This document shows, piece by piece, positions 11,333 to 21,682 of a stretch of DNA of 64,000 nucleotides. The notes beneath the pieces were generated by a model. The model worked only from the letters and a program-made list of their open reading frames with translations, ran no database searches and was not told the origin of the DNA. The DNA is taken from the NCBI GenBank assembly GCA_002255925.1, contig NKIH01000007.1, positions 1 through 64,000 of the forward strand, in the 5' to 3' direction. Origin of the DNA: Burkholderiales bacterium PBB6 (GTDB lineage: Bacteria > Pseudomonadota > Gammaproteobacteria > Burkholderiales > Burkholderiaceae_C). Within the stretch, counting starts at the first letter, position 1. Each line of letters starts with the position of its first letter. Position numbers and translations under genes: made by a program.

Positions 11333-11345
11333 CTCCCGTCAGGCC
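11326..11345. terminator. Hairpin at the convergent ends of the TlpA-like gene and lipA
   Basis: GGCCTGAC (11326-11333) and GTCAGGCC (11338-11345) form a perfect 8 bp stem with a 4-base loop TCCC. It includes the TGA stop of the plus-strand gene and lies 11 bp from the lipA stop. It is a good shape for a bidirectional terminator but lacks a U tract. Confidence 0.5.
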
Positions 11346-11355
11346 CCTCGGCCGG

Positions 11356-12339
11356 TCAGACCACCCCGGCGCCGGCGGCCTGCTTGTCGGCGTGATAGCT
11401 GGAGCGCACCATGGCGCCGACAGCCGCGTGGGTGAAGCCCATCTCGTAGGCCTTTTCCTCGAACATCTTGAAGGTGTCCGGGTGCACATAGCGGCGCACC
11501 GGCAGGTGGTGACCCGACGGCGCCAGGTACTGGCCAATCGTCAGCATGTCGATGTTGTGGGCGCGCATGTCGCGCATCACCTCGATGATTTCCTCGTCGG
11601 TCTCGCCCAGGCCCACCATGATGCCGCTCTTGGTCGGCACGCCCGGCACTTCTTCCTTGAAGCGCTTGAGCAGGGTCAGGCTGAACTGGTAGTCAGAACC
11701 CGGACGCGCTTCCTTGTACAGGCGCGGCGCGGTTTCCAGGTTGTGGTTCATCACGTCCGGCGGCGCGGTCTTGAGGATTTCCAGCGCGCGGTCCATGCGG
11801 CCGCGGAAGTCCGGCACCAGCACTTCGATGCGGGTCTCGGGTGACAACTCGCGGACCTGGCGGATGCATTCCACGAAATGCCCGGCGCCACCGTCACGCA
11901 GGTCGTCGCGGTCGACGCTGGTGATGACCACGTAGCTCAACTTGAGCGCCGCGATGGTCTTGGCCAGGTTGGCGGGCTCGTCCACATCCAGCGGGTCAGG
12001 ACGGCCGTGGCCCACGTCGCAGAACGGGCAACGGCGGGTGCACTTGTCACCCATGATCATGAACGTGGCCGTGCCCTTGCCGAAGCACTCGCCGATGTTC
12101 GGGCAGGAGGCTTCCTCGCACACCGTGTGCAGCTTGTGCTCGCGCAGGATGTTCTTGATTTCGTAGAAGCGGGTGCTGGGTGAGCCGGCCTTGACGCGGA
12201 TCCAGTCGGGCTTCTTCAGCGTCTCGGCGGGCACCACCTTGATGGGGATGCGGGCCGTCTTGGCCTGGGCCTTCTGCTTGGCAGTGGCGTCGTAGTCTTC
12301 AGCAGACTTGGCTTCGTGGGTGATGTTCTGGGTGGCCAT
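11356..12339 (-). CDS. lipA: Lipoyl synthase (radical SAM)
   Basis: LipA inserts two sulfurs into protein-bound octanoyl groups to make lipoate for pyruvate and 2-oxoglutarate dehydrogenases and the glycine cleavage system. The 327-residue sequence has both iron-sulfur cluster motifs: the auxiliary cluster [12 protein letters not shown] near 80-91 and the radical-SAM CTRRCPFCD near 106-113. The C-terminal auxiliary-cluster serine region (MVRSSYHAD) is present. The gene follows lipB by 28 bp in the same direction, giving the usual two-step pathway. Confidence 0.97.
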   Translation of the reverse strand: MATQNITHEAKSAEDYDATAKQKAQAKTARIPIKVVPAETLKKPDWIRVKAGSPSTRFYEIKNILREHKLHTVCEEASCPNIGECFGKGTATFMIMGDKCTRRCPFCDVGHGRPDPLDVDEPANLAKTIAALKLSYVVITSVDRDDLRDGGAGHFVECIRQVRELSPETRIEVLVPDFRGRMDRALEILKTAPPDVMNHNLETAPRLYKEARPGSDYQFSLTLLKRFKEEVPGVPTKSGIMVGLGETDEEIIEVMRDMRAHNIDMLTIGQYLAPSGHHLPVRRYVHPDTFKMFEEKAYEMGFTHAAVGAMVRSSYHADKQAAGAGVV

Positions 12340-12367
12340 GGCAATGCAGCAGCAGAAGAAAAGGCGG

Positions 12368-13051
12368 TCAGGGCGCCAGATGGCGGGCGAGGCGCTGGGT
12401 CAGCACCTCGGCCACGGCAGCAGCCGACACGCGGACGCCCAGTGTAGCGAGGTCGACTGTCTGCAGCCCCGCGTAGCCGCAAGGGTTGATGCGGCTGAAG
12501 GGTTCCAGATCCATGTCGACGTTCAGTGACACGCCGTGATAGGTGCGATGCTGGCTGACCTTGATGCCCAGCGCGGCCACCTTGCCGAGACCGGCAAACG
12601 GGTCGAGCCGCGGGCCGGCCGGCAAGCCGGCATTGAGCGGATCAGCGAGGTTCACGTAGATACCCGGCGCGCCCTCGACCCGGAAGCCGACCACACCAAA
12701 GTGCTCCAGCGTCTGGATGACGGCCGCCTCGATCCGGAACACGTATTCCTTGACATAGATGCCCAGGCGGCGCAGGTCGATCAGCGGGTAGATCACCACC
12801 TGACCCGGTCCGTGGAAGGTGACTTGCCCGCCCCGGTTGCTCTGCACCACCGGGATGTCGCCGGCGCCCAGCACATGCTCGGGCTTGCCGGCCACGCCCT
12901 GGGTGAACACGGGCGGGTGCTCGACCCGCCAGAGCTCGTCGGGCGTCTCGGGCCCGCGCGATTCGGTGAACGCCCGCATGGCGTCGAAGGTCTGCGCGTA
13001 GGGCACGCTGCCCCAATCGCGCAGCAGCAGGCCGGGGTGAGCGGGCGCCAT
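12368..13051 (-). CDS. lipB: Octanoyl-[ACP]:protein N-octanoyltransferase
   Basis: LipB moves octanoate from acyl carrier protein to the lipoyl domains, the step before LipA. The 227-residue protein carries the family segments [21 protein letters not shown] near 78 and [14 protein letters not shown] near 154, followed by [11 protein letters not shown], which holds the catalytic cysteine. ATG 13051 is 11 bp from the ybeD stop, and the run ybeD-lipB-lipA is the common arrangement in proteobacteria. Confidence 0.95.
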   Translation of the reverse strand: MAPAHPGLLLRDWGSVPYAQTFDAMRAFTESRGPETPDELWRVEHPPVFTQGVAGKPEHVLGAGDIPVVQSNRGGQVTFHGPGQVVIYPLIDLRRLGIYVKEYVFRIEAAVIQTLEHFGVVGFRVEGAPGIYVNLADPLNAGLPAGPRLDPFAGLGKVAALGIKVSQHRTYHGVSLNVDMDLEPFSRINPCGYAGLQTVDLATLGVRVSAAAVAEVLTQRLARHLAP

Positions 13052-13062
13052 GCCGGGAATCG

Positions 13063-13338
13063 TCAGAGGACGATCTTGACCATCGGGTGCGTGGTCAGCG
13101 TGCGGTAGAGCTCGTCGAGTTGCTCGCGGCTGGTGGCGGTCACCGTGATCGTCACGCCCAGGTAGTTGCCGGCCTTGCTCGGGCGTGTTTCCACCGTCGC
13201 GGGGTCGAAGCCGGGGTCGAAATTCAGGGCCACGGCGACCACGGCGTCAACAAAACCGTCGACATGGGCGCCCATCACCTTGATGGGAAAGGCGCTGGGG
13301 TACTCGATCAGCGACTGCTCGGGAGGAATGTAGGACAT
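13063..13338 (-). CDS. ybeD: DUF493 family protein YbeD
   Basis: The 91-residue protein matches the small DUF493/YbeD family in length and pattern: [21 protein letters not shown] near 13 and [24 protein letters not shown] near 57, ending HPMVKIVL. The fold is ferredoxin-like and resembles ligand-binding regulatory domains, but no firm function is known. It sits between the carboxypeptidase gene and lipB, as in many genomes where ybeD, lipB and dac genes are adjacent. Confidence 0.92.
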   Translation of the reverse strand: MSYIPPEQSLIEYPSAFPIKVMGAHVDGFVDAVVAVALNFDPGFDPATVETRPSKAGNYLGVTITVTATSREQLDELYRTLTTHPMVKIVL

Positions 13339-13389
13339 GGCTGAACTGTGGGGTCAGGGTGAAAACAATTCAAGGGTGCGCCCGGGCGC

Positions 13390-14550
13390 TCACTTGATCC
13401 ACAGGCGCAGGGCGTCCCAGGCGCGGCCCAGCAGACCGGCTTGCGGCACATCGTCCATCGCCACCAGTGGCACCGACGCCACCGGCGTACCGGCGGCCGT
13501 CGTCACCTTCAGGGTGCCGACGCGCTGGCCCTTGGTCAGCGGCGCCACCAGCGGGTCGTTGCGCTCCACGGCGGTGCGGATGCGGTCGCCCTCGCCCTTG
13601 GGCACGGCCACGTACAGCGCGCCAGAGCCGCCCAGACGCGCCTCGTTGCTCTTGCCCTTCCAGACCGGCGCCACCGTCACGGGCTTGTCGGCCTCGAACA
13701 GGCGCACCGCATCAAACGCGGTGTAGCCCCAGTTCAGCAGCTTCTGGCTTTCGTTGGCGCGGCCCTGCATCGACTCGGCGCCCATCACCACCGACAGCAG
13801 GCGGCGCTTGCCGTTCGGGAAGTCACGCTGGGCGGACGAGATCAGGCAGTAGCCCGCGGCGTCGGTGTAGCCGGTCTTCATGCCGTCCACCGTCGGGTCG
13901 CGGCGCAGCAGCAAGTTGCGGTTGTCCTGGCGGATGTTGTTGAAGCTGTATTCCTTGATCGCGTAGTAGGCGTAGCGATCGGGGAAGTCGCGGATGATGC
14001 GCTGGGCGATCTCGGCCAGTTCGCGCGCAGTGCTGCGGTGGCCGGCTTCGGTCAGGCCAGTCACGTTCTTGAAGCTGGTGTTCTTCAGGCCCCAGGCCTG
14101 GGCCTGGCGGTTCATCTGCGCAACGAACGCGTCCACCGAGCCGGCAGCGCCTTCCGCCAGCGCCACCGCGGCGTCATTGCCCGACTGCACGATCATGCCC
14201 TTCAGCAGCTCGTCCACCGTCGGCGTCATCTTCGGGTCGATGAACATGAGCGAGCCGCCACCCTTGCGCTCCGACCAGGCCCGCTCGGACACCGGCAGCC
14301 GCTGCTCCAGGGCCAGCTTCTTGTCGCGCAGCGCGCTGAACACCACATAGGCGGTCATCAGCTTGGTCAGCGATGCGGGCTCGGCCGGCGCGTCGGCGTT
14401 GCGCTCGGCCAGCACCTGGTTGGCGGTCAGGTCGACCAGCAGATAGCCGCGGGCGACGATGTCCGGCGCTTGAGGCGCCTGCGCCAAGGCCGGCAGGGAC
14501 GCGCTGAGCGACAGCGCTGCAGCCACGAGAACAAAAGGAATGCGGTTCAT
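13390..14550 (-). CDS. D-alanyl-D-alanine carboxypeptidase (PBP5/6 type)
   Basis: The 386-residue protein is a serine DD-peptidase that trims the terminal D-Ala from peptidoglycan stem peptides in the periplasm. It has a signal peptide (MNRIPFVLVAAALSLSASLPALA) and the three penicillin-binding motifs: SxxK in PASLTKLMTAY near 57, SGN in QSGNDAAVAL near 124, and KTG in DGMKTGYTDAAGY near 226. A C-terminal beta domain is followed by an amphipathic tail (GLLGRAWDALRLWIK) expected to anchor it to the inner membrane. ATG 14550 is chosen because it starts the signal peptide. Confidence 0.94.
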   Translation of the reverse strand: MNRIPFVLVAAALSLSASLPALAQAPQAPDIVARGYLLVDLTANQVLAERNADAPAEPASLTKLMTAYVVFSALRDKKLALEQRLPVSERAWSERKGGGSLMFIDPKMTPTVDELLKGMIVQSGNDAAVALAEGAAGSVDAFVAQMNRQAQAWGLKNTSFKNVTGLTEAGHRSTARELAEIAQRIIRDFPDRYAYYAIKEYSFNNIRQDNRNLLLRRDPTVDGMKTGYTDAAGYCLISSAQRDFPNGKRRLLSVVMGAESMQGRANESQKLLNWGYTAFDAVRLFEADKPVTVAPVWKGKSNEARLGGSGALYVAVPKGEGDRIRTAVERNDPLVAPLTKGQRVGTLKVTTAAGTPVASVPLVAMDDVPQAGLLGRAWDALRLWIK

Positions 14551-14564
14551 GAATAGCCTGTGAA

Positions 14565-15182
14565 TCAACGGTGCCATGCGTCAGTGACGATGGACTTGAG
14601 CAGCGCGAGCTGCCCATGGAAAAAGTGGCCGACGCCCGGCACCACCACCACGGGCAGCACCTGGGGCCGGGCCCAGTCGAGGGCGGCGCTCAAGGGCACC
14701 ACCTCGTCGGCCTCGCCGTGGATGACCAGCGTGTTGGCTGGCACGGCGGCGACCTGGAAATTGACGGCGGCCGGGCCCACCAGCACCAGCCGCTCGGCGG
14801 CTTGATCGGCCGGCAGGCGCGCGGCAGCCTGCGACGTGACATACGCACCAAACGAAAAGCCCGCCAGCGCCAGCGGCAGGTTGGCGTCGCGGTGGGCGGC
14901 GATCACGGCCAGCGCATCGTCCACCTCGCCGCGGCCTTCGTCCCATTGCCCCTCAGACCCACCCACGCCCCGGAAATTGAAGCGCACGGCGCGGTAGCCC
15001 AGTTGCACGAAGGCGCGGGCCAAGGTTTGCGCCACCTTGTTGTCCATCGTGCCGCCATGCAGCGGATGCGGGTGGCACACCACCACCACGCCGCGCGGGG
15101 CTGCGCCCTGCGGCTCGTCAATGGCCACAGCCAAGGCGCCGGCAGGCCCGTTCAGCGTCAGGCGCTGGGTATTTGCATTCAT
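14565..15182 (-). CDS. Alpha/beta hydrolase (dienelactone hydrolase-like, YqiA/Abhydrolase type)
   Basis: The 205-residue protein has the alpha/beta hydrolase fold: the oxyanion segment VVVCHPHPLHGGTMDNKV near 34, AVRFNFRGVGGSEG near 65, the nucleophile elbow AGFSFGAYV (GxSxG) with Ser near 105, an Asp in HGEADEVVP near 165 and the final His in PGVGHFFHG near 186. All three catalytic residues are present. The substrate is not predictable. It lies 22 bp after the ferredoxin gene and 14 bp before the carboxypeptidase gene, suggesting co-transcription. Confidence 0.88.
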   Translation of the reverse strand: MNANTQRLTLNGPAGALAVAIDEPQGAAPRGVVVVCHPHPLHGGTMDNKVAQTLARAFVQLGYRAVRFNFRGVGGSEGQWDEGRGEVDDALAVIAAHRDANLPLALAGFSFGAYVTSQAAARLPADQAAERLVLVGPAAVNFQVAAVPANTLVIHGEADEVVPLSAALDWARPQVLPVVVVPGVGHFFHGQLALLKSIVTDAWHR

Positions 15183-15204
15183 GTCGGAAACTCAGTGGCC
15201 CGGG

Positions 15205-15531
15205 TCAGCGGCCAACCTCAGGCGCCAGCATCAGGCGTTCAACGGGCTTGCCGTTTTTCAGGTGCGATTCGACGATCTCGTCGATGTCGTGCTGATCGAC
15301 GAAGGTGTACCAGACGCCTTCCGGATACACCACCGCCACCGGCGCGCCGGCGCAGCGGTCCAGGCAGCCTGCCTTGTTCACCCGCACACCGCCCACACCG
15401 GCCAGACCGGCTTCGCGCACGATCTGCTTGCAGTGATCAAAACCGGCCTGTGCGCCTTGCTGCGCGCAGCAGGCCTGGCCGTTGTCGCGCTGGTTCAGGC
15501 AGAAGAAGACGTGGTGCTTGTAATAGCTCAT
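15205..15531 (-). CDS. Thioredoxin-like [2Fe-2S] ferredoxin
   Basis: The 108-residue protein resembles the thioredoxin-fold [2Fe-2S] ferredoxins and the NuoE C-terminal domain. It starts MSYYKHHVFFCLNQRDNGQ, with cysteines at 10, 21 and 22, and has a second cluster-binding pair in NKAGCLDRCAGAP near 56-60. It is probably a small electron carrier; partners are not evident. The start at 15531 is chosen because the conserved family sequence begins there, while the frame remains open further upstream. Confidence 0.88.
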   Translation of the reverse strand: MSYYKHHVFFCLNQRDNGQACCAQQGAQAGFDHCKQIVREAGLAGVGGVRVNKAGCLDRCAGAPVAVVYPEGVWYTFVDQHDIDEIVESHLKNGKPVERLMLAPEVGR

Positions 15532-15575
15532 GGCCGGATTGTAGGCAGTGGGGGCGTTGTGCGGCCCCAGCCCGG

Positions 15576-16706
15576 TCAATCCCAGCGCGACGCGATGCGC
15601 CCGAACAGCGACACCAGCGCCAGGTACGGCCACAGCCAGCCCACCCACTGCGCCAGCCCGTGGAAGCGGATGAACCGCCCCTGCTCCCAGGCCTGCAGCG
15701 TCAAGGCGAAGAAGGGATCAGCGGGCGCCTGGGCCACCAGCATCACCTGCGCACACACCACCGCGATGCCCAGCGCCGCCACAAGCCGGAAACCGGCGCC
15801 CATGCACATCAGCGCCAGCACCAAGCCCACCGCCAGGCCCGGCAGCAAGACCGGGCTCATCCACGACAAGGCATGCGCCGGCCCAAAACTCAGCGTGGCC
15901 GACAAGGTGCTGGCCGCCAGCCCCAGCACCGCGGCCGAGAGGGCCAAGGCCACGCGGCGCCAGCCCGGCAAGGTCACCGAAAAGGCCAGCAGGCACGGCC
16001 CGAGGAAACCCAGCGTGATGCCCAGGCCTTCCAGCATGGCCGGGTAGCGATCGCCCGACACGGGCACGTCGTTGAGCAGCTCCAGCAGGTCCTGCGCGCG
16101 CGGCACATCCAGCAGCAACTCGTTCAGGCCGGCCAGCACGCGCTCCCAACCCAGGCCCAGGCCGAAGGTGAACGGCGTCGGGAACAGCAAGCCGAACGGC
16201 CACACGGCCATCAGCACCAGCGTGTTGGCACTGCGCCGCACAAACCAGCGGTCACGCACCCGCTGCCAGAGCGCAAGCACCGACATGCGATGCGCCAGAA
16301 CCGCCAGCAACGCCCCCAGCACGCCACCCGCCGCATTGAGCATCAGGTCGAGCTGCGACGGCACGCGCACCGGCAGGAACTGCTGGGTGACTTCCATCGT
16401 GTACGACACCAGCGCTGGCAGCGTCACCGCCAGCCACCAGGCCGGCCAGGACCGCACCTCGCTGCGCACGCACGCCAGGAACACCAGCGCGCCCATCGGC
16501 ATGTAGCCGATCAGGTTCGACCAGACGTCGAACCTGAGGCGCCGCTCGGGCATGGGCAGCGCCAGCAGCTCCGTGAAGCTCGCGCCCGCCGGCCACCGCC
16601 AGTCGGTGAACGGATACAGGCTGGCATACATCACCAGCCCGATGAACAGCGCCGCCAGCGGCACGGCCGAGCTGAGATGCCGGGTGCCCGCGCTGGAAGC
16701 ACTCAT
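15576..16706 (-). CDS. VanZ-like family membrane protein
   Basis: The roughly 376-residue protein is strongly hydrophobic with about nine to ten membrane segments. Its N-terminal half has the VanZ-like pattern (LYPFTDWRWP, FDVWSNLIGYMPMGALVFL, YTMEVTQQFLPVRVPSQLDLMLNAAGGVLGALLAVL). VanZ-like proteins are of unsettled function; the name comes from a teicoplanin-resistance protein. ATG 16706 follows the hemJ stop by 11 bp; a TTG two codons upstream is also possible and neither has a good ribosome site. It is probably translated from the hemJ transcript. Confidence 0.82.
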   Translation of the reverse strand: MSASSAGTRHLSSAVPLAALFIGLVMYASLYPFTDWRWPAGASFTELLALPMPERRLRFDVWSNLIGYMPMGALVFLACVRSEVRSWPAWWLAVTLPALVSYTMEVTQQFLPVRVPSQLDLMLNAAGGVLGALLAVLAHRMSVLALWQRVRDRWFVRRSANTLVLMAVWPFGLLFPTPFTFGLGLGWERVLAGLNELLLDVPRAQDLLELLNDVPVSGDRYPAMLEGLGITLGFLGPCLLAFSVTLPGWRRVALALSAAVLGLAASTLSATLSFGPAHALSWMSPVLLPGLAVGLVLALMCMGAGFRLVAALGIAVVCAQVMLVAQAPADPFFALTLQAWEQGRFIRFHGLAQWVGWLWPYLALVSLFGRIASRWD

Positions 16707-16717
16707 CGGCAACAGGA

Positions 16718-17158
16718 TCAGAAGGGCTTGACGACCACGAGGATGACCACCGCGGCGAACAACAGCACCGAGACCTCGTTGAACACGCGGTACCAGCGGT
16801 CGCTGCGGCGGTTCGCCATCTGCTCGAAGTCACGCATCAGGCGGCGGCAATAGTGGTGATAGCCGATCGTGGCCACCACCAGCGTCAGCTTGGCATGCAT
16901 CCAGCCGCTGCCCGGGCCGCGGCCCACGCCGTAGCCCAGCCACATCACGGCGCCCAGCACCAGGGCGATCACCATCAGGATGCCGGAGAAGCGGTACAGC
17001 TTGCGCGCCATCAGCAGCAGGCGTTCGCGCTCGGCATGGCTGTCACCGGGCACCATGGCCAGGTTGACGAACAGACGGGGGAGATAAAAGAGACCGGCAA
17101 ACCAGCTCGCCACGAAGACGATGTGCAGGGCCTTGATCCAGAGGTACGGGGTGCTCAT
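16718..17158 (-). CDS. hemJ: Protoporphyrinogen IX oxidase HemJ (CopD/UPF0093 family)
   Basis: HemJ oxidises protoporphyrinogen IX to protoporphyrin IX in the membrane, the step before ferrochelatase. The 146-residue product has four membrane helices and family residues: LWIKALHIVFVASWFAGLFYLPRLFV with the conserved His near 11, GSGWMHAKL near 86, and YHHYCRRLM near 101. It diverges from hemB, another haem gene, which supports the HemJ assignment over a generic copper-resistance CopD protein. ATG 17158 begins the conserved family sequence. Confidence 0.85.
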   Translation of the reverse strand: MSTPYLWIKALHIVFVASWFAGLFYLPRLFVNLAMVPGDSHAERERLLLMARKLYRFSGILMVIALVLGAVMWLGYGVGRGPGSGWMHAKLTLVVATIGYHHYCRRLMRDFEQMANRRSDRWYRVFNEVSVLLFAAVVILVVVKPF

Positions 17159-17379
17159 GCGGCGATTATCGCGGCGCAAAAACGAAGCCCGCAAAAGAAA
17201 GAGCCCCGGCACGAGGCCGAGGCTGAAAAGCCTTTGACGCTGTCATCACGTAAAGGCACCTGCTCAGGGAGGAAAAGCAGGGAGATTCACCCTTTCGGGT
17301 GTCCCTCAGACCCAAATGTATCACCGCGTCGCATACCGGTACCATAGCCACCATGTAATTGCCCCGCGGGAATCGTTGA

Positions 17380-18426
<1,047 letters not shown>

Positions 18427-18451
18427 GCCCTTGCCTGCCGACACCGGGGCC

Positions 18452-19561
18452 ATGCGCATCTTCCACATCCACGCCGACCGCTTCGAAGCGCTCGACCGCC
18501 TGCCCGACACCCTGCCCGAACAGGGCTTCCTGTGGGTGGGCAGCGGCCGGCGGGAGTTCGAGGTACACCGCGCCGATCTGCAAGCCGGGCTGCAGCGCTG
18601 GACCGGCACGCCGGGCCTGGTCGACCTGCATGTCAGCGACCTGCTGAACCCCCAATTGCCATCGCATTTCGAGGACACCTCCTGGTACGACCTGCTGGTG
18701 TTCCGCCGGCTGGCCGCGGGCGCCGGCAGCCAAACCCTGTTCGTCGGTGAAGAAAACGGCACGGCCAGCACGGCCCGTCAGGCGCTGGCTGCCATCGACA
18801 CCAGCCCCGTGGGTTTCGCCGTGTTCGACCGGGTGCTGGTGACGGTGCATCCGGCCGACTGCCTGGTGCGCGACTATTTCGCCCACCGGCTGACGCAGCA
18901 CTCGATGGAGTCCGATCCGCGCGGCACCACCCGGCTGCCCGCCAGCCCGGCGGACCTGATGCTGCGGATGGTCAACCACATGGTCGACAGCTACCTGGAG
19001 CTGCGCCGGCTGCTGACCCGCCAGCTGACCACGCTGCAAGGCGAGCTGCTGGGCAACAACAGCCGCTTCCATGATTGGCAGGTGCTGCTGCAATCGCGCG
19101 AAACGCTGCACATGCTGGAAGACACCTGCGAGGACCAGCGCAGCGCGGTGCAGGAATGGATCGACGCACTCGATGAATGGCCGGCCGAAACCGACCTGCT
19201 CGCGCAGCGTGAACGCGAGCTGCTGCGGGTGCGCTCACGCGATGTGCTGGAGCATATCGAACGCGTGCTGAGCCATGTGCGCCGGCTGGAGCAAAGCGCC
19301 GAAGCGGCCGTGCAGATGCACTTCTCGGCGCTGGGCCACCGCACCAACGACATCATGCGCACGCTGACCGTGCTGACCGCCATCTTCCTGCCGCTGAACC
19401 TCATCACCGGCATCTTCGGGATGAACTTCGACTGGATTCCGCTGCTGCATCAGCGCGACGGCTTCTGGTTCGCGGTGGGCTTGATGGTCTGCATCGGCCT
19501 CGGGCTGGGCGGGTTCTTCTGGCGCAAGCGTTACCTGGGCACGCACCAGCGGCCGCGCTGA
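18452..19561 (+). CDS. CorA-like magnesium/divalent cation transporter
   Basis: The 369-residue protein has a long acidic, helical cytoplasmic N-terminal region and two C-terminal membrane helices. The first ends with the selectivity signature GMN (TGIFGMNFDWIPLLHQRDGFW, about 321), which defines CorA-type pentameric channels. ATG 18452 is chosen; the frame is open back to a GTG overlapping the end of hemB, but the family sequence starts MRIFHIHADRF. It follows hemB by 25 bp and may be co-transcribed. It could equally be a ZntB-like member with zinc or other divalent specificity. Confidence 0.88.
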   Translation: MRIFHIHADRFEALDRLPDTLPEQGFLWVGSGRREFEVHRADLQAGLQRWTGTPGLVDLHVSDLLNPQLPSHFEDTSWYDLLVFRRLAAGAGSQTLFVGEENGTASTARQALAAIDTSPVGFAVFDRVLVTVHPADCLVRDYFAHRLTQHSMESDPRGTTRLPASPADLMLRMVNHMVDSYLELRRLLTRQLTTLQGELLGNNSRFHDWQVLLQSRETLHMLEDTCEDQRSAVQEWIDALDEWPAETDLLAQRERELLRVRSRDVLEHIERVLSHVRRLEQSAEAAVQMHFSALGHRTNDIMRTLTVLTAIFLPLNLITGIFGMNFDWIPLLHQRDGFWFAVGLMVCIGLGLGGFFWRKRYLGTHQRPR

Positions 19562-19592
19562 AGCAGGCCGCTCCAGCCCGCTGCGGCCCGCG

Positions 19593-20060
19593 TCAGCCGC
19601 GCTCGCGCCCGGCGTAGGGGTCGGCCAGGCCCAGGCCCAGCAGGATGGCCGTTTCCCGGGCTTCCATGGCCTCGGCTTCCTCGCCGTCGTCTTCATGGTC
19701 GTAGCCCTGCGCATGCAGGGTGCCGTGCACCAGCAGGTGCGCGTAATGGTCGGCCACGGAGATACCCAGCTCGGCCGCCTCGCGCTCAACCACCGGCGCA
19801 CAAAGAATCAGGTCGGCCTGCACCACCGGCGCATGCTCGTAGTCGAAGGTCAGCACGTTGGTGGCGTAATCCTTCTGGCGGTACTCGCGGTTCAGCGTCT
19901 GGCCTTCCTCGGCCCCGACGATGCGCACCGCGATCTCGCCGGGGTTCTCCAGCGCCGCGCGCATCCAGCGGATCACCTTGTGGCGCGGCAGCAATGCGCG
20001 GTGCGTCGGATCAGCGAACTGCAGCGACAGCGTCAACTCAGGCAGGGCGGCTTTGCTCAT
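19593..20060 (-). CDS. ybeY: Endoribonuclease YbeY (16S rRNA maturation)
   Basis: YbeY is a zinc metalloprotein needed for 16S rRNA 3' end maturation and ribosome quality control. The 155-residue sequence carries the zinc signature [16 protein letters not shown] with three histidines near 122-132, and [19 protein letters not shown] near 56. Its start overlaps the end of the phoH-like gene by 4 bp (ATGA), so the two are translationally coupled, as in most proteobacteria. Confidence 0.95.
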   Translation of the reverse strand: MSKAALPELTLSLQFADPTHRALLPRHKVIRWMRAALENPGEIAVRIVGAEEGQTLNREYRQKDYATNVLTFDYEHAPVVQADLILCAPVVEREAAELGISVADHYAHLLVHGTLHAQGYDHEDDGEEAEAMEARETAILLGLGLADPYAGRERG

Positions 20061-21040
20061 CGGCTCTGGGCCTCACGTTGGCGGCTCTGGGCGTCATAGG
20101 CATCCACGATGCGGGCCACCAGCGGGTGGCGCACCACGTCAGCCGAGGTGAAGTGCGTCATCGCGATGCCCTTGACCTTCTTCAGCACCTGCGCCGCATC
20201 CACCAGGCCGCTCGGGCTGCCCTTGGGCAAGTCAATCTGGCTGACGTCGCCCGTGATCACCGCCTTGGCACCAAAGCCGATGCGGGTCAGGAACATCTTC
20301 ATCTGCTCGGGCGTGGTGTTCTGCGCCTCGTCGAGGATGATGAAGCTGTGGTTCAGCGTGCGGCCACGCATGAAGGCCAGCGGCGCGATTTCCAGCGTGC
20401 CCTTCTCGAAGGCCTTGGTCACGCGATCGAACCCCATCAGGTCATACAGCGCGTCGTACAAGGGGCGCAGGTAGGGGTCGACCTTTTGCGTCAGGTCACC
20501 CGGCAAAAATCCGAGGCGCTCACCGGCTTCCACCGCCGGGCGGGTCAGGATGATGCGTTGCACGGCGCTGCGCTCCAGCGCATCCACCGCACAGGCCACG
20601 GCCAGGAAGGTCTTGCCGGTGCCGGCCGGGCCGATGCCGAAGCTGATGTCGTGGCCCTGGATCTTGCGCAGGTAGTCCATCTGGTTGGGCGTGCGGCCGG
20701 TCAGATCAGCGCGGCGGGTGTGCAGCACGATCTCGCCCTCGGCCACCGCAGCCACCGAGCGGGGCTTGGCCTCGCCGCGGCGCAAGTCGTCGATCGCCAG
20801 TTGCAGCACGTCGGCCGGCAGCGGCTTGCGTGCCAGCTCATACAGGGTTTCAAGCAGCGCCAGCGTGCGTTCGGCGTCGCGCTTGCTGCCCTCGATGCGG
20901 AAGGCGCCCTGGCGACGGCTGATCGTCACCGGCAGCGCGGCCTCGATGGTCCGCAGGTGTTCATCAAGTGCACCGCAGAGGTGGCCCAGCCGGGTGTTGT
21001 CCAGCGGCGAGAAAGTGTGTCGCAACATCATCAGCCGCAT
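20057..21040 (-). CDS. ybeZ: PhoH-like ATPase YbeZ
   Basis: The 327-residue protein is a PhoH-family P-loop ATPase with an N-terminal KH-like segment. Walker A is [13 protein letters not shown] near 139 and the Walker B region is [15 protein letters not shown] near 231, followed by the sensor segment [12 protein letters not shown]. PhoH-like proteins work with YbeY in RNA metabolism. ATG 21040 is the first start; a second ATG lies three codons later. It faces ruvA across only 26 bp, so their promoters must overlap. Confidence 0.93.
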   Translation of the reverse strand: MRLMMLRHTFSPLDNTRLGHLCGALDEHLRTIEAALPVTISRRQGAFRIEGSKRDAERTLALLETLYELARKPLPADVLQLAIDDLRRGEAKPRSVAAVAEGEIVLHTRRADLTGRTPNQMDYLRKIQGHDISFGIGPAGTGKTFLAVACAVDALERSAVQRIILTRPAVEAGERLGFLPGDLTQKVDPYLRPLYDALYDLMGFDRVTKAFEKGTLEIAPLAFMRGRTLNHSFIILDEAQNTTPEQMKMFLTRIGFGAKAVITGDVSQIDLPKGSPSGLVDAAQVLKKVKGIAMTHFTSADVVRHPLVARIVDAYDAQSRQREAQSR

Positions 21041-21066
21041 TGTCCGGCAAAGGATAATCCCGCGTC

Positions 21067-21639
21067 ATGATCGGTCGACTCACTGGCGTTCTCGCGGAAA
21101 AATCGCCCCCGCAGGTGGTGCTGGATGTGCACGGTGTCGGCTACGAAGTCGATGTGCCCATGAGCACCTTCTACAACCTGCCCGGCCTGGGCGAGAAGGT
21201 CACGCTGCTGACCCACTTCGTGGTGCGTGAAGACGCCCAGCTGCTCTACGGCTTTCTCACCGGCGAAGAACGCGCCACCTTCCGCGAGGTGGTGAAGATT
21301 TCCGGCATCGGCCCGCGCACGGCGCTGTCCATCCTGTCGGGCATGTCGGTGAGTGACCTGGCCGGCGCGGTGTCTCGCCAGGAAGGCGCGCGCCTGCAGA
21401 AGGTGCCGGGCATCGGCAAGAAGACCGCCGAGCGGTTGCTGCTGGAGCTCAAGGGCAAGCTCGGGGCCGACCTGGGCGCGGTGCCGGCCGGCGTGAACAG
21501 CGAGGCGCAGGCCGACATCGTGCAGGCGCTGATGGCCCTGGGCTACAGCGAGAAGGACGCAGCCGCTGCGCTGAAGAGATTGCCGCCGGACGTGGGTGTC
21601 AGCGACGGCATCAAGCAGGCGCTCAAGTTGATGGGCTGA
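21067..21639 (+). CDS. ruvA: Holliday junction branch migration protein RuvA
   Basis: RuvA binds Holliday junctions as a tetramer and loads the RuvB motor. The 190-residue protein has the N-terminal OB domain ([31 protein letters not shown]), two helix-hairpin-helix motifs ([17 protein letters not shown] near 77 and [19 protein letters not shown] near 112) and the C-terminal domain III ([21 protein letters not shown] near 143). It lies about 6 kb from ruvB on the same strand, with opposite-strand copper genes between, instead of in a ruvAB operon. Confidence 0.96.
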   Translation: MIGRLTGVLAEKSPPQVVLDVHGVGYEVDVPMSTFYNLPGLGEKVTLLTHFVVREDAQLLYGFLTGEERATFREVVKISGIGPRTALSILSGMSVSDLAGAVSRQEGARLQKVPGIGKKTAERLLLELKGKLGADLGAVPAGVNSEAQADIVQALMALGYSEKDAAAALKRLPPDVGVSDGIKQALKLMG

Positions 21640-21671
21640 GCGCCCGCGGTTTCAGTACGGCGCCTCAGCCC
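21633..21671. terminator. Strong hairpin between convergent ruvA and the PCuAC gene
   Basis: GGGCTGAG (21633-21640) pairs with CTCAGCCC (21664-21671), and the stem extends with CGCC/GGCG after a one-base bulge. It includes the ruvA stop codon and ends 12 bp before the convergent stop. There is no U tract. It is likely a shared terminator or a transcript-end stabiliser. Confidence 0.5.
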
Positions 21672-21682
21672 GTCACCAGGGC

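Noticed and set aside
14571-16853. A plus-strand open frame of 760 codons across three minus-strand genes.
   Set aside because: It spans the hydrolase, ferredoxin and VanZ genes on the other strand and is Arg/Gln/His-rich without any motif.
19566-19588. GGCCGC/GCGGCC inverted repeat between corA-like and ybeY genes as terminator.
   Set aside because: A six-base stem with a loop of 11 and no U tract is too weak in DNA of this composition.
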